A stretch of DNA of 64,000 nt from Notospermus geniculatus (GCA_002633025.1 NMRB01000238.1:143165-207164), one strand, 5' to 3'; shown: positions 20,527 to 31,589, numbered from the stretch's first letter. Made by a program: numbers and translations. The notes: generated by a model not told the origin, from the sequence alone.

Positions 20527-20700
20527 AGGCGTGGATCCTAGGGGGGCTGCACCCGGCACACGCCCCCCTTACGGCCAACAAATCTGTAAAATCGACCGTG
20601 AAATTCTGAAATTTGGAGCAAATCATTGAAATTCACTGCAGATTTCAATGTTTCTAGCACAGTGCACCCCCTCTTTTCCGAAATCATGGATCTGCCCCCA
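20527..20700. mobile_element. MITE of the GGGGCGGATCC family, copy b
   Basis: Starts AGGCGTGGATCCTAGG and ends ATCATGGATCTGCCCCC. The inner words match the other copies (GCCAACAAATCTGTAAAATC). Confidence 0.8.
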
Positions 20701-21313
20701 ACGTAGAAGCTTTGTTTTGCTCGAAATTTGGCGTGGTAATAGAGGATACCATATCCTGATGCAATGGGTGGTTTTATTTGCGAAGAGAACTTTGTTGTGG
20801 CCGCAATTTTATTTTTTTAGCAGTGTCGTTCGATTGCTTACTAAATTCTCCCTACTGCACCCCGTTGGGTGCACCTATTCCAGCAGGGCCGTGCATTCCA
20901 ACCTCGGCCAAACTCGCAATCGCCGATTTCCACGGGTACTTGCGAGTCAAATTCAGTTCCATTCGTGAAGGATTCAAGTCGTAGTGATTTATTAGAATTA
21001 GGTGACAACTCCATCCAGGTATTATCAAATTAATGCATTTGCCAAGTGATGAAATTATCAGTAACGAAGTCTCCAACAAGAACGCCTGAATTCAGCAATC
21101 AGCACATTTTACATCACAGTGCCATAACGAGTCAAGAAATCACTGAATCATGACATTTTTCGCTGACAAGACAGCCAATCTTTCTACCTTGCATTTGCAA
21201 CAGCATCACAATGAAGCCACTGTCGCATGACAAACTGCCTGTTTCTCCTGTAACAGAAACGTTCGTAAAAATGCTTTCTTCTCTTGAGAGAATTTATCTG
21301 CTCCGGAGATTAA

Positions 21314-21484
21314 ATGTTACCGAGTGAAGAAGATCTTCCACTAGAAGCAGAAGGACGGGTACTGCTTACAACAGCAAATCACACTGATCTAATAATGAGA
21401 TGCATTAAATCTTTAGTAGAACAAAGCCTCGAAGAATCTTCAGCCTTTGAATATGGGCAAACTTTGAATACACTGGTGCTGCAG
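21314..21484 (+). CDS. Weak candidate plus-strand first exon
   Basis: An ATG at 21314, directly after an in-frame TAA, opens 57 codons (beginning MLPSEEDLPLEAEG, later IMRCIKSLVEQSLEESSA) that end at a usable donor, CAG|GTGAAT. Composition is protein-like and partly helical. It lies on the strand opposite to the PPP1R16-type gene. No downstream partner exon was found and no family recognised. Confidence 0.25.
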
Positions 21485-21582
21485 GTGAATGGTAATTTAT
21501 GCACAACTTGGCAATAGCCATTTTTAGACTGAAATGTGCCAAGCTCGACCCAGACTGAGCCCATTTTGAATGCAAGCGAGAC

Positions 21583-22084
21583 AGCCCCATTTACACCACA
21601 AAAATGAACTGAGCCAGAATGGGCCAACCCACCCAGTTACAAGTAAAAATGCGCCAGATTAGCTCTAGCTGTTTAGACTAGCAGTTCGATATGGACTGAG
21701 CCTACCTTAAGCTAGGAATCCACCATCAATTTTCAAGCTGATTTTGCGTTGCGACTTGCGTTGCAACTGGGCACTCGATCGCCGTAGTGGACTCGCTAGA
21801 CGTGATTTCCTCCAATGGTGAAGATGTGGTCAATTTCAGTCAGCAATTGGTCGGCAACTGGTGTCAGTTCCTTGCGATCGTATTCAATCGCAGGTAGCAG
21901 GTTGCAAAGCAAGTCACAACGCCGAAAATCAGCAGTGGCTTCCTAGCTTTAGAGGGCTCGGCTCAGTTCCATTAATACTGGGACAGGACAAGCAGGCTCG
22001 ACCCATTCACACTTGGCAAAATTGTACCGAACTGTGCTCGGTCCGAACTGAGCACACTGAAAATTCTGTAGTGTAAATGGAGCT
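21583..22084. mobile_element. Nested foldbacks (outer 21583-22084, inner 21708-21951)
   Basis: Outer ends AGCCCCATTTACACCACA and TGTAGTGTAAATGGAGCT are inverted. Inner ends TTAAGCTAGGAATCCACC and AGTGGCTTCCTAGCTTTAG are inverted and resemble the termini of 18939-19489. The inner unit most simply inserted into the outer one. The outer interior has AACTGAGCC and GCTCGGTCCGAACTGAGC words like those at 8770-8990. Confidence 0.6.
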
Positions 22085-22458
22085 AATGTACTGAAGCAGT
22101 ATATTCAAAGAATGGCATTTCAACAAGTTCAGGCTAAACACCCTTCAAGAACTCTGCCCTCCTATGGCAGAAATGGCTGTTTCTCCATTTGTGAGCAGTG
22201 GGGAGATGGATCAATTGACACAACAGCTCTTTTGTGTACAATCAAGTACACTATAGTGTGGAATATACTATCACTTCAATCAACCACACCCCCACTGATT
22301 CGCATTGGAGATAGTGCCATTTATTTCTGGAGGGCAGCACAAGGCTTCAGGCTCACCTGAAAAGCAAAAAGACCCAATATGAACCATAATTTACAAAATA
22401 CTCCACGATTCTGAAAACAGACCAGCTACAGTTTATTAAGACTTTAAGATGATCATAC

Positions 22459-22576
22459 CTTCTAGTATTTTGACTCCTCGTTCTTGAGAGTGATGTCTTT
22501 GCACGAATTCTATGGTTGGCTATTTCATCCTTGATGTCAAGGATTCGCTGCCTGAGCTCGATGTCTTCACAAATAT
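22459..22576 (-). CDS. PPP1R16-type PP1 regulatory subunit, exon after the ankyrin repeats
   Basis: Fifth identified exon, 118 nt, bounded by TCTATTTGTAG|AT and AG|GTATGA. The split aspartate is completed from the previous exon, then ICEDIELRQRILDIKDEI and RIRAKTSLSRTRSQNTR follow. This corresponds to the DLCEEEE..LK segment and the serine/arginine-rich SSLSRR stretch that follow the last ankyrin repeat in vertebrate PPP1R16A/B (known family layout). The exon ends in phase 2. The next conserved block in that family (a VRRAS-type phosphorylation segment) was not found to the left, so the C-terminal half, including any prenylation motif, is unassigned. Confidence 0.88.
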
Positions 22577-23432
22577 CTACAAATAGATACGTAAGAAGCT
22601 TTACAGAACTAAGATCTGGATAAAAAGGGACAGCCAGACTCTTTGCAAGATTGTTCCGTCCCTATAATCCTAACAGCACAACGACGGCAACCAAATGGTA
22701 AAAGACCAAATCACGAAAGAACCCATAAAGATGATTCACTCTGGTTGCGGCTGACAGTAAGTAATATGCAAAGAAATGCCAGTAACAATTGTTGTCAACA
22801 CCAGCCACTTAATTCACAGTACTACCCATCACAATAACTGTCAGAGAAACGGCGCTACCAGATGATGATGTCGACGTCTAAAGTGGCATGCATTCTATTC
22901 CCACGAATATGACGATAACGGAATAGACCGATTTTGATTTGTGTAAATGTACGGTAAAGTGCGCTGATGAAAATTGACAATATGCGCCCGTCGTGTCGCA
23001 AGCAATGAACAACGATTTCAGATTGACTTGAAGGTATTGGATAAGATGGTACAATTCGTATTGAACACGATGACCAGTAATGAATGTGAAAGGAAAATTC
23101 TGCTCATAATGTTTTAGTACCAATCATGGGAGATGTGGTTGTGGGGTGGAGATAAATCTTCTTGCTCATGTAAGAGGCTTTAGGTCAGTAACAGCTGAAG
23201 GTGCCACTCCACGTGACAGTTTTCTCAAGATAGATGGCTGTCTCTAGCCTACATGTAATAGTAATTCATACTTCGACACGACCATCGTCGGCGACCGACA
23301 TGCGATCAGACGTTCGACGCCGACTCCGTTGCACGATTTGGTAGGCGTCTATTCGCGAGACTGTAATTACTCGAGTCATTTCATAACGCGTCGCCGTCGC
23401 TGAAGTACACTGGAATATAAATCAACTCCGCT
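22577..23432. other. Intron of the PPP1R16-type gene, no inner gene recognised
   Basis: Left part of the 1.4-kb intron between the exons at 22576 and 23966. Short frames only. Confidence 0.5.
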
Positions 23433-23813
23433 ATGAGGAACCGGACGAACTAACGTCACGACGTGGCGCTGCGATCGATGAGACCGAAGTGTCTTTTTTC
23501 AATGTGATTTCAAGTCATTTCCATTAACTTCTGGCGTGAAATAAACCCTATTTTTTCGGTCGCATGACATTAAAATTTACACCATCTTGTCGCGGATGAA
23601 AATTTCTGCAATTTCTTTGCTTTTTTTCCTTAAAATAAAGAGGTAGGATGGCGATAACGGCAACGTCTTTATCTTATTTTTTCCTGTAGAAAAATGTACA
23701 GCAGATTTTTTCATGACGCAACGTCAGCACATAAAACGATGTCAATGACGTCGGTTCGGTCTCATCGATCGCTGCGCCGACCTGTCGGGATAAACGGCGG
23801 GCGGGTTCCTCAT
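23433..23813. mobile_element. GACGT-rich foldback, most complete copy
   Basis: Left end ATGAGGAACCGGACGAAC and right end GGCGGGCGGGTTCCTCATT are inverted, with longer pairing through GCGATCGATGAGACCGAA and TTCGGTCTCATCGATCGC. Relatives are at 12951, 18010 and 35487. It lies in a PPP1R16-type intron. Confidence 0.75.
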
Positions 23814-23965
23814 TGTGTTGTAAGGCTGTTTAAACCCCTTCCTGTGTTGCAACAAGCGCCTGCTTTTGCTGGAGTGGGTCACAATTGGCCATAGTCAACT
23901 TGCATGAGAAGACTCATCTGGAGGGAACAGTGTCTTTATATTATTCTTCCACATTTTCTACCTAC

Positions 23966-24041
23966 CTAAACACGTTTCACCATTTTTTGTTTTTGCATCC
24001 AAATCAGCACCGTGCTGCACTAGGAGTTCTAAAATGAGTGG
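23966..24041 (-). CDS. PPP1R16-type PP1 regulatory subunit, ankyrin exon
   Basis: Fourth identified exon, 76 nt, between CTTTTTCAG|CC and TTAG|GTAGGT. It enters in phase 0 after WGQ and encodes PLILELLVQHGADLDAKT then KNGETCL, leaving one base that with the next exon makes aspartate. The second helix of an ankyrin repeat and its HGADLDAKTKNGET turn are plain; vertebrate members have ELLVSHGASLSART here. Joining it to the neighbouring exons restores an uninterrupted frame, which is strong evidence for the structure. Confidence 0.9.
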
Positions 24042-25470
24042 CTGAAAAAGAAAAGATAACGTAAGAATCTCATCAATGTAGAAATGTGTTCAATACTGCT
24101 TTGTGGGCAAGAGAAATGGCAACTGGGAAAACAGAGCTCCTACACAGCAGTACCGGGCCAGGGATGATCTTATTGGGTTTGACACCACCTTTTCCATTGA
24201 TCTCAGTTCGACTGCTACATCTCGTAGATAGTTGATGTAATCTTGAATCAACTAGAAAAGCCAATTTTCACATTTATATTCCAATAAACCAATAGACAAA
24301 CTGTTTGAAGACCATTGATGATGAACAAACACAAACTCTGTCTGGCTCATCATGATTATTGGATATCTGTTATCTATATCAAAATAATAATCTACATCAT
24401 CATTTACTTTCAATTCACCCTTTAAGGTTAGGTCTATACTTCACCCCATCAAAGTGTTCATTCAGTAAAATTCCTGAAATAGTGTTAACTTTAACCATTG
24501 ATTACACAAAACATACTATGCCATGACCAATACCGGAACCTCGCTTCAGTGACATCCAAGTTACGAAGAAAGCGAAGGCAGAGAAAGACCGTTTTGGAAA
24601 CAAAACATCAGCTCTCACTCGTTTTGCAATAGAGCGTGCACGTGATGTCATCGCATAATGTGATTAGCGTAAATCCACCATATTGGATCGTAAATTACGT
24701 TGTTGACCCACGTAAGTGGACTGTGTGTGACTTCAACCCATGACGTGATCTACATATGGCGCACTGTCGTGGATGTCAGCATGGTGGATCGCCGGTCAAA
24801 GTGATGTCACAGCAAGCCACTGCATGTTCTCTATATTGGTTTACCAGGTCATGGCATGTTTATTTGATCTTGCCATGGCGGGATGGCAGGTTCAAAGAGT
24901 AGGCATGGGGTTAAGGATAACGCTATGCCACACAGGAGCTATCGCTGACTTTGCATTGTTTTTGGAACTGTTTCAACAGGGCTGTCAGAGTGGTACTGAG
25001 AAAACATCAGTCCCACTAACTTCTGAAGTCGAGGATTCAATTTGTTTCATAATAGAGGAAACCAAGCGAATGAAATAATTTGATCTGGAATGGTAACAAT
25101 CCCCCATGGAGATCTGATCTCGTTACTCATGCCCATAAACTGAACAAAACTTTATAAATATCTAGGGACCAATTTCAATGATTAATGCATGAGATACATC
25201 TCGTATAGAAAACATATCTCCTATCAAAATTTCAAAAGTATAGGTTCTAAACCAAAGTTCCTGGAGGCATGGATCGTTCATATTGGCAATCACGACCAGC
25301 ATGGTGAAGAAATGTAATTGAAAAGCCTTGGGTTGTTCAAATATGTACCAATAGTTCATTTCATCAGAGTTTGATTATGCAAAATTTGTACGAGTTTCGA
25401 GGTGATGTTATCGGTTTCAGCAGTCCTTGGAGCAAAAGTATTCTGTCCCAATACAGGGCTGGGACCCCAT
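24042..25470. other. Intron sequence, no inner gene recognised
   Basis: Left part of the 3.4-kb intron between 24041 and 27438. A 101-codon plus-strand frame at 24773-25078 lacks family signature and splice signals. Confidence 0.4.
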
Positions 25471-25473
25471 CTT

Positions 25474-25741
25474 GGACTGGCACTGGAAAGCCATGGAAGA
25501 CTGGCACTGGAAAGCCATGGAAGGCTGGCACTGGAAAGCCATGCAAGACTGGCACCGGAAAGCCAGGAAGACTGGCACTGGAAAGCCATGGAAGGCTGGC
25601 ACTGGAAAGCCATGCAAGACTGGCACTGGAAAGCCAGGAAGACTGGCACTGGAATGCCACAGAAAACTGGCACTGGAAAGCCATGGAAGACTGGTACTCT
25701 AAAGCCATGGAAAAATGGCACTGGAAAGCCATAAAGACTGC
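25474..25741. repeat. 24-bp minisatellite, about 11 units
   Basis: Units of the type GGCACTGGAAAGCCATGGAA plus four bases, with point differences. Because 24 is a multiple of three and the unit lacks stops in most frames, several overlapping frames stay open on both strands (TGKPWKTG, HWKAMEDW and ALESHGRL forward; GFPVPVFH reverse). I read this as intronic satellite, not as a gene. Confidence 0.9.
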
Positions 25742-26151
25742 CAGTACCAATTCCCAAATGGCTTCAATAATAGCATGCGAAAGAGCACGCACGGAAATCT
25801 TCCGCTCAGTACTCCAGAGACCAATCTGCTCCTTAACTAAAGAAAACACAATACGACCGGAGGCGACAGAAATAGCAAGGTTTAACTGCAGCCTATTGTT
25901 ACAATATATCGGTTGGCAAAGCGCACTAAATGTCAGAGGACCATAGCTTTTTCATGCTCGGCAAACATGAGGAGATTTTTCATAAAATGTTCGAAACACC
26001 AATTAGATTACAGATTGTCACGGATATGATAGAGAATCTGTATAGCAGTGTGAGTGGCATGGTCTTGACATCTTCAGATCTGCCGTAGTGTCTGAATATC
26101 TACGCTGATCTTCGTGTAATTGCAATGGGCGTCAATTTTTGTATTACATTT

Positions 26152-26421
26152 TTCTGTCAGGGCCGAAGCCATAGCATTATTGGCCCTCGTAAGGACCAGT
26201 ATGGAAGAGGCCATCTCAAGCTACTCATGTTCCTCACTTGGATGGGGTCTTTTACCTGCTCTTGCAAAGGCACAAGGTACAAGGTACCACAGCTTACTGT
26301 CCCATGCGATCGACGTGAAGAGCCAGGGATGATTTATCTCATATGGCCCAGGCTAGATTCGAACCTGCGACCTGTTGCTCACCATGGAGACCCGAAAACC
26401 ACTACGCTATCGACACTCCTC
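26152..26421 (-). mobile_element. tRNA-derived SINE (family S), copy 1
   Basis: On the minus strand the head reads AGCGTAGTGGTT (A box) then CGCAGGTTCGAATCTAGCC (B box), followed by the shared body (GGACAGTAAGC, AAAGACCCCATCCAAGTGAG) and a GCTTCGGCCCTGACAG tail region. At least six other copies lie in the window. It is in a PPP1R16-type intron. Confidence 0.85.
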
Positions 26422-26978
26422 TGCGGGGTGTCAATCTGACTGAGATTTGCTGGTTTCAACAATGTGGAATTCGCGCATCAAGATTGACAATTTCGACACT
26501 AATTCAGTGGTGACCCCCCGACCAGGGGAGGTCCAGGGTTTACATTGACCGCTGCATTAGTGCCGAGTGTGTTCAAGCGGAGAAATCAGTCGGTCGAACA
26601 GTACTGCATCATTGCCCATCACTCCCGTCAACGTGCGTGTCAACCGCCTGGGGAAATTCTGCATATTAGCCGGCTTTTAAGGAGTTATCAATCAAGCGTC
26701 TAGAGAGTGAGAGATTGACCCTTGACACTGACTGAAGGCTGATTATTGACAGGATTGAAGCTGAAGAGGGTTATGATGACGATGTGTTACATTTTTTTAG
26801 ATTAATAATCTGGTTTTTGCACTGTTTGCATTAGTGTGCTGACAAACACTGACACAGAATTGCAAGATGGGCAGATACCTGTTCTGCAAATTTTGATATC
26901 ATAACTTCACAGTGAACAAGAGCAACGGAAAGTGTGGCATATGCCCCCGACTGGTATATTGTTCGTGGGCAAGGCCCA
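26422..26978. other. Intron sequence, nothing recognised
   Basis: No exon, RNA gene or clear repeat supported between the SINE and the hairpin element. Confidence 0.4.
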
Positions 26979-27087
26979 GGCCCCGTATTCATAAAACTAC
27001 TTAAGTCTAAGTATGACACTTATCCTTTGTTCAACACAAAAGATACGTATCATACTTAGACTTAAGTAGCTTTATGAATACGGGGCC
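26979..27087. mobile_element. Palindromic MITE, GGCCCCGTATTCATAAA type
   Basis: The left end GGCCCCGTATTCATAAAACT and the right end GCTTTATGAATACGGGGCC pair, with CTTAAGTCTAAGTATGA and its complement inside. It is 109 bp, almost wholly hairpin. Confidence 0.85.
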
Positions 27088-27094
27088 AGATCGT

Positions 27095-27350
27095 ACATTT
27101 TGGGGAAGCGATGGTGCTGGTAATTGAAAGGAACCTTCCCCTCATAGAGACAAACACACACAAAAAATTTCAGGTTGATCGCTTAAAGCATTCTCAAGAT
27201 ATTTGATGGAAACTGAATTCAAGATGGCCACCATGGCGGCCATCTTGGATGGGGAGAGCTGGTCATCAAAAGGAACCTTCCCCTCAAAGACCCTCACAAG
27301 ATTTCAGGTTGATCGCTCAAAGCACTCTCAATTTAATTGACGGAAATGAC
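27095..27350. repeat. Two diverged tandem copies, about 150 bp each
   Basis: GGAACCTTCCCCTCA, ATTTCAGGTTGATCGCT and AAAGCATTCTCAA each occur twice about 150-160 bp apart. The wording resembles the repeats at the right end of the window. Confidence 0.65.
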
Positions 27351-27437
27351 ATTTTAACGGACACCGACAGATGCACAGGCCCTGACAAAATGCCCCCAAC
27401 TTTTGGAGGTCGGGGCATAAGCTAGGAAAATACTCAC

Positions 27438-27563
27438 CTGGCCCCAACATGCTGCTGCATGTATTGGCTTCCAACTATCATTATCACATGCATCGATTGA
27501 AGCATTATGTTGAAGGAGAAACTTGGTCACTTCCACATAGCCATTTGCAGCTGCTATATGAAG
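27438..27563 (-). CDS. PPP1R16-type PP1 regulatory subunit, ankyrin exon
   Basis: Third identified exon, exactly 42 codons, phase 0 at both ends, between CCTCTCTTTCAG|CTT and CAG|GTGAGT. It encodes LHIAAANGYVEVTKFLLQHN and ASIDACDNDSWKPIHAAACW then GQ: the end of one ankyrin repeat, a whole second helix pair and the start of the next. Vertebrate PPP1R16B has the aligned LHIAGANGY and DWDGWEPLHAAAFWGQ, the best single match in the window. The DNDSWKPIHAAA signature separates it from generic ankyrin proteins and places it in the MYPT/TIMAP group. Confidence 0.95.
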
Positions 27564-27929
27564 CTGAAAGAGAGGAAAAATTTTAGGTCTGTCTGCTTTT
27601 TTTCCATTCCAAAATTCATTACAGTCACTGTTTAAACAGAATCCCGCTTGGATGCCGCAAAAAAGATGTCGTGAGGAAATTAATGATTATATGATGCCAT
27701 TTTTTTCCTCGCTGTAGACAATTAATCATTTTTGCTTCCTTTGTTTGCCGGAGCTAAGAGATTAACTTAAAGAAATGAAGTCACTTTCCTTGATTAGTCA
27801 TGGCCTTGGGGAACATGGCTCCGACTGTTTTTGTATTACCAGATCATTTCTATGTATTTCAAGAGCAGAAAAAGCCTGATAATTGTCATTGACAAGGCTG
27901 TTAGATTACTCTGAGCAATTTCACCTCTA

Positions 27930-28195
27930 TCCGTTTTACCTATTCACTTAATTTTGCCTACTCATTAGTTCACCTATTCACCATTTTGCCTTCACACATT
28001 TTGCCTATTCACCATCGTGCATACGCCCATGTTGCCTATTCACTAGTTTGCCTACTCATTAGTTCACCTATTCACCATTTTGCCTTCACACATTTTGCCT
28101 ATTCACCATCTTGCCTACACCCATGTTGCCTACTAACAAATTATTGTCCAAAATAGGCTGAAAGTGTAGAGGTGAGATCGTGAATAGGTGAAATG
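27930..28195. repeat. Degenerate array of CCTATTCACCATTTTG units
   Basis: Roughly 16-bp words (CCTATTCACCATTTTGCC) repeat many times. A stretch of about 94 bp is also duplicated (CTCATTAGTTCACC at 27961 and again at 28055). At the right edge the reverse complement appears once (GTGAATAGGTGAAATGGAG). Unit and layout match a decayed version of the palindromic array at 17283-17499. Confidence 0.7.
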
Positions 28196-28388
28196 GAGAA
28201 ATTTTGCAGACATGTAAAGTACATGTACATGCAGAATGGAGATCATTCTTATAGGCAGGACATGTGTCAACAGGTGTCATTTATGTTCAATATCCCATCA
28301 GGGTCCATTTTTATGCAAGGCAGAATCATCAACAAGTGTGTACACCTGTATTCCAAGGCTGCGGGTTCATTTCCGACACTGTGAATTT

Positions 28389-28601
28389 TTAAAGGACCAC
28401 AGTATTGCCACTTTTTCTCGACAGCTGGCGCCACTGTGCCACTCTCCAAACCAGAGACTAACTACGTCGTCGGCGAATTGACCCGACTTATTATGTACAT
28501 TTTGTAATGCATTTTTGTAGTTCGTCTTACTGCCGCTAGGTGGCTCCCTCTATGTCGACAGTCAAATAACGCATTTGAGATCCAATACCGTGCTCCTTTA
28601 A
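28389..28601. mobile_element. TTAA-flanked MITE, copy 2
   Basis: Ends TTAAAGGACCACAGTATTG and CAATACCGTGCTCCTTTAA. Same interior as 6714-6913. Confidence 0.85.
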
Positions 28602-29069
28602 TGGATGTACATGTACATGTAATGTACTATAATTTTATGTGACAAAGTTCTTTTTATGCTTTACATTTAAATCATGCATGTCACCATCAGATACTCAGAC
28701 ATATGTCGGTCATTTACCGCATCCCTGTCATGCCTGTAGGCCATGAAGTGTTGATAAGCACTACCGTACTTATCAGGCAGTATTTTTTTTCTTTTGAATA
28801 CGGAAGTCATGATACCGACCTCTCCTATCCATTCACACTAGTTGACAACTATTTATCATCATGAAGCTGCTCTGCATACAAATTAGTCCACAATCACGCA
28901 GTATCATGATGAAAGAAATACTGCCTTACATAATGACACTGTACAAGTATGTGATGCAGCATAAAAATCTTACACCAATGCCACTAAATTTCCTCCTGAG
29001 AATATCAGTGATTCTTAGCGCTCACTCCCTTCGTCACCGCACAGTATGCCGTGATGGCAGGAGCGTGCA
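28602..29069. other. Intron sequence, no inner gene recognised
   Basis: Between two TTAA-flanked MITEs in the 1.9-kb intron 27564-29437. TACATGTACATGTAATGTAC is a short palindromic word. Confidence 0.4.
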
Positions 29070-29380
29070 TTAAAGGTGCTCTAGTTCGAATTGTAAACAT
29101 TACGGTTTGTTTATTTACATGGTTGATTATAATAGTTATTTTTCCTTGGACAGGTGGCAGCACTGTGTATACCAAAACATTAATGTTATCTATTTTTATA
29201 CCTATCTTGATAAATATTCTTGTAACTGAAATATACATGTATTTATGATTTTACGCTCATAAACAAACAAAAAGTTGTGAAAGGCGAGATTTAATTCGAT
29301 TTTATCTGATTTGTTGGTATCAAGAGTTGACAATAGGTGGCACACCGTAATGTTTACAATTCAAACTAGAGCACCTTTAA
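29070..29380. mobile_element. TTAA-flanked MITE, TIR AGGTGCTCTAGTT
   Basis: The left end TTAAAGGTGCTCTAGTTCGA and the right end CTAGAGCACCTTTAA, with about 36 bp of nearly perfect pairing through TTGTAAACATTACGG. Like the 6714/28389/51949 family it begins TTAAAGG, but it shares no interior with them. Confidence 0.85.
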
Positions 29381-29437
29381 GAACCCTTGATTAGCTCCGG
29401 ATGCTAAATTTACATAATGCGATTGTTTTCTACTTAC

Positions 29438-29562
29438 TGGGGTAGCACCATTTCTATCAACAAATGTGAGATCACTTCCTTCCTTATGTAACTTCTGAAC
29501 GTCTTCCAACATGTGTTTTTCAACTGATACTCTCGTCTCATCTATCAGTTCCTGAGTAATAC
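29438..29562 (-). CDS. PPP1R16-type PP1 regulatory subunit, linker/ankyrin exon
   Basis: Second identified exon, 125 nt, between CTGTTTTTTGCAG|GT and CCA|GTAAGT. The first two bases complete glycine with the previous exon, then ITQELIDETRVSVEKHMLED and VQKLHKEGSDLTFVDRNGAT then P. Vertebrate PPP1R16B has ITQEKINEMRVAPEQQM and GQDLDWIDAQGAT in line with it. The ITQE..MR linker is specific to this subfamily and rules out other ankyrin proteins. It ends in phase 0 and joins LHIAAANGY of the next exon. Confidence 0.93.
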
Positions 29563-29840
29563 CTGCAAAAAACAGAAGTAGACAGTTAGAAAGCATGCAA
29601 ATGCAGTTTGTATCTGAAGAGTCACTTGAAGAGTGATATCCTATGATGTGAAATGCATTAACCTTTCCAACAAACAGGGTTCTACATTGAACTACATGTC
29701 TGTTATGAGAAGTATTTTCAAATCAAATGGATTTGTAACTTGATTTCATTACTATGCAATGCCATAGAAATGAAACGTTGGTAGAAGGCTCAAAGGAGAC
29801 AAAATATGTCATGAAGCTAGACACCACTGCCATGACACCT

Positions 29841-30391
29841 GACCATCAAGGAAGGCAGATGCCGGTCAACCCTCGGCCAGCAACCCTGATGAGGCCTAGA
29901 GGGGCCGAAAAGCCATTGTCATCAAGGAAGACTATGCCAGTCAACTCCAGCCACCCTGATGATGCTTAGAGGGCCAAAATGCCAGTGCCCTCAAGGAAGG
30001 CTGATGCCAGTCAGTGCAGTCACCCAGATCAGGCCTACAGGGGCCAAAATGCCATTTGTTCAAGGAAGGCAGAAGCCAGTCAACTCCAGCCACCCTGGTG
30101 AGGCGTAGAGGGCCAAATAACCTTTGCCGTCAAGATGCTAGTTAACCCCAGCCACCCTGATGAGGCGTAGAGGGGCCGAACAACCTTTGCCGTCAAGGAA
30201 GACAGATGCTACTCAGCCACCCTGATGAGGCCTAGAGGGTCGAAACACCATTGCCATCAAGGAAGATCATGCAATGCCAGTCAACAGTAGCCATCCTGAT
30301 GAGGCCTGGAGGTGATGAAATGCCATTGCCACAAAGCAAGGCCAGTGCCAGTCAACCCCAGCCACCCTGATGAGGTCTAGGTGAGCCAAAT
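29841..30391. repeat. Minisatellite, 60-75-bp units, about eight copies
   Basis: Imperfect repeats containing CATCAAGGAAGGCAGATGCC, AGTCAACCCCAGCCACCCTG and ATGAGGCCTAGAGGGGCC. Unit length varies by internal deletions. It lies in the 3.3-kb PPP1R16-type intron. Confidence 0.85.
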
Positions 30392-31070
30392 GCATGTTTG
30401 GGACCAGAGTACAGTCATGACAGTGTTGTCAAAATGCAGTTATGGAGCCCAGCTGATATCTACAGTATCAAAGAGACACAATAACCATTCCTCTACCATT
30501 CCGGAGTTTGCCGTCTGACAAGGTGTTTATAACGGTTGGCAAATTCTCTGACAAGGACCAGCCAGACAGACGCATCATTTTTCCTATGTCCGTTAATTAT
30601 TACTTCGGCGCGTTCTTCCACTCTGTTGACACACCCCACCCAAACATCTGAGGTCAGGCGCCCAAGCAGAAATCTCATTTGCAGCATTAGACATAGTCGA
30701 CTGACAAGATTAGCGACCATGTCCCTTTTTAGCACCAATAATAATCGCAGTATTTTTTCCCTAACATGTACCTAATTGACTGTTTGATGTAGTGAAGACA
30801 GACTGAGATGCGTGTAGGCTGGAAAACACTGAGATTTTTAAAGATGCACTTCAATTGATGTTCTGAAGTTGAGCGTGATAACATGAGATAGTGCCTGCAT
30901 TCGTCGAGAACATAGGAAAGGTGAAAAATTCCCAATATTTTTTGTAGCCAGATATCACACCCAGTGAGATTCAAAGCAAGGAACCTGTTGCAGGTTACCT
31001 AGGTATCAGGTGTCTGCAAAACTAAGACTCCAGTCCCAGCTAAAACACAGACTCCCTACTACAAAACTAA
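30392..31070. other. Intron sequence, nothing recognised
   Basis: No supported exon or repeat. Confidence 0.4.
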
Positions 31071-31586
31071 GGGCCGTATGCTTGGGTTGGACTTCAGCAA
31101 CACTTTCATTAAAGTCTGACTTTTCTCAATGCCCCTAAACTCCCTACGCAGTTGTGTACCGCGCCCCCTTCGGTTTACTCGCTCTCCCCAACTGCTTTAC
31201 TTCGTGGAAGTCGCCGCGGTTGGTCAACAGATGGCGTCTGGGCCTGGCGCGAGTTTTACAGCCTATCAGCACGCTGCTTTCAGAACTGTTTGGCCCGTTG
31301 GCAACGGATGTTCTTGTGCTACCATGGCTACGAATCGCTCGGCCAATGAAAAAGTGTCTCAGGCCAGCTTGGTTACCGGTTGCTCGGTGCTCTCATTGGT
31401 CGACTCTCTCAGCGCCATCTGTTGACCGAACGCGGCGAATTTTACGAAGTTAAGCAGTTGTGGAGAGCGAGTAAACCGAAGGGGGCGCGGTACACAACTG
31501 CTTAGGGAGTTTACAATGCCCCAAGCAAAGAGAAAGTCTAACTTAAGCTATACTTTAGGCTGAAGTCCGACCCAAGCATACGGTCC
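31071..31586. mobile_element. Harbinger-like MITE split by another element
   Basis: The outer ends GGGCCGTATGCTTGGGTTGG and CCGACCCAAGCATACGGTCC are inverted and flanked by TAA on both sides (31068-31070 and 31587-31589). A second copy at 50114-50507 is flanked by TTA, so the family makes a 3-bp TWA duplication as PIF/Harbinger elements do. The 378-bp element at 31136-31513 sits inside. Confidence 0.85.
31136..31513. mobile_element. Long-TIR element with 9-bp target duplication
   Basis: TIRs of about 70 bp (TAAACTCCCTACGCAGTTGT with matching complement, continuing through GCGCCCCCTTCGGTTTACTC). CAATGCCCC lies on both sides (31127-31135 and 31514-31522). Long TIRs plus a 9-bp duplication are typical of Mutator-like elements. 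The interior has no transposase. Confidence 0.88.
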
Positions 31587-31589
31587 TAA

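Noticed and set aside
25364-25946. Long overlapping frames (up to 191 codons) on both strands
   Set aside because: They follow from a 24-bp repeat without stops; no splice structure or unique coding sequence supports them.
26125-26439. Protein-like frame recurring at several places (SSYS..LGWGLL)
   Set aside because: It is the body of SINE family S, recurring wherever the SINE lies; not a protein family.
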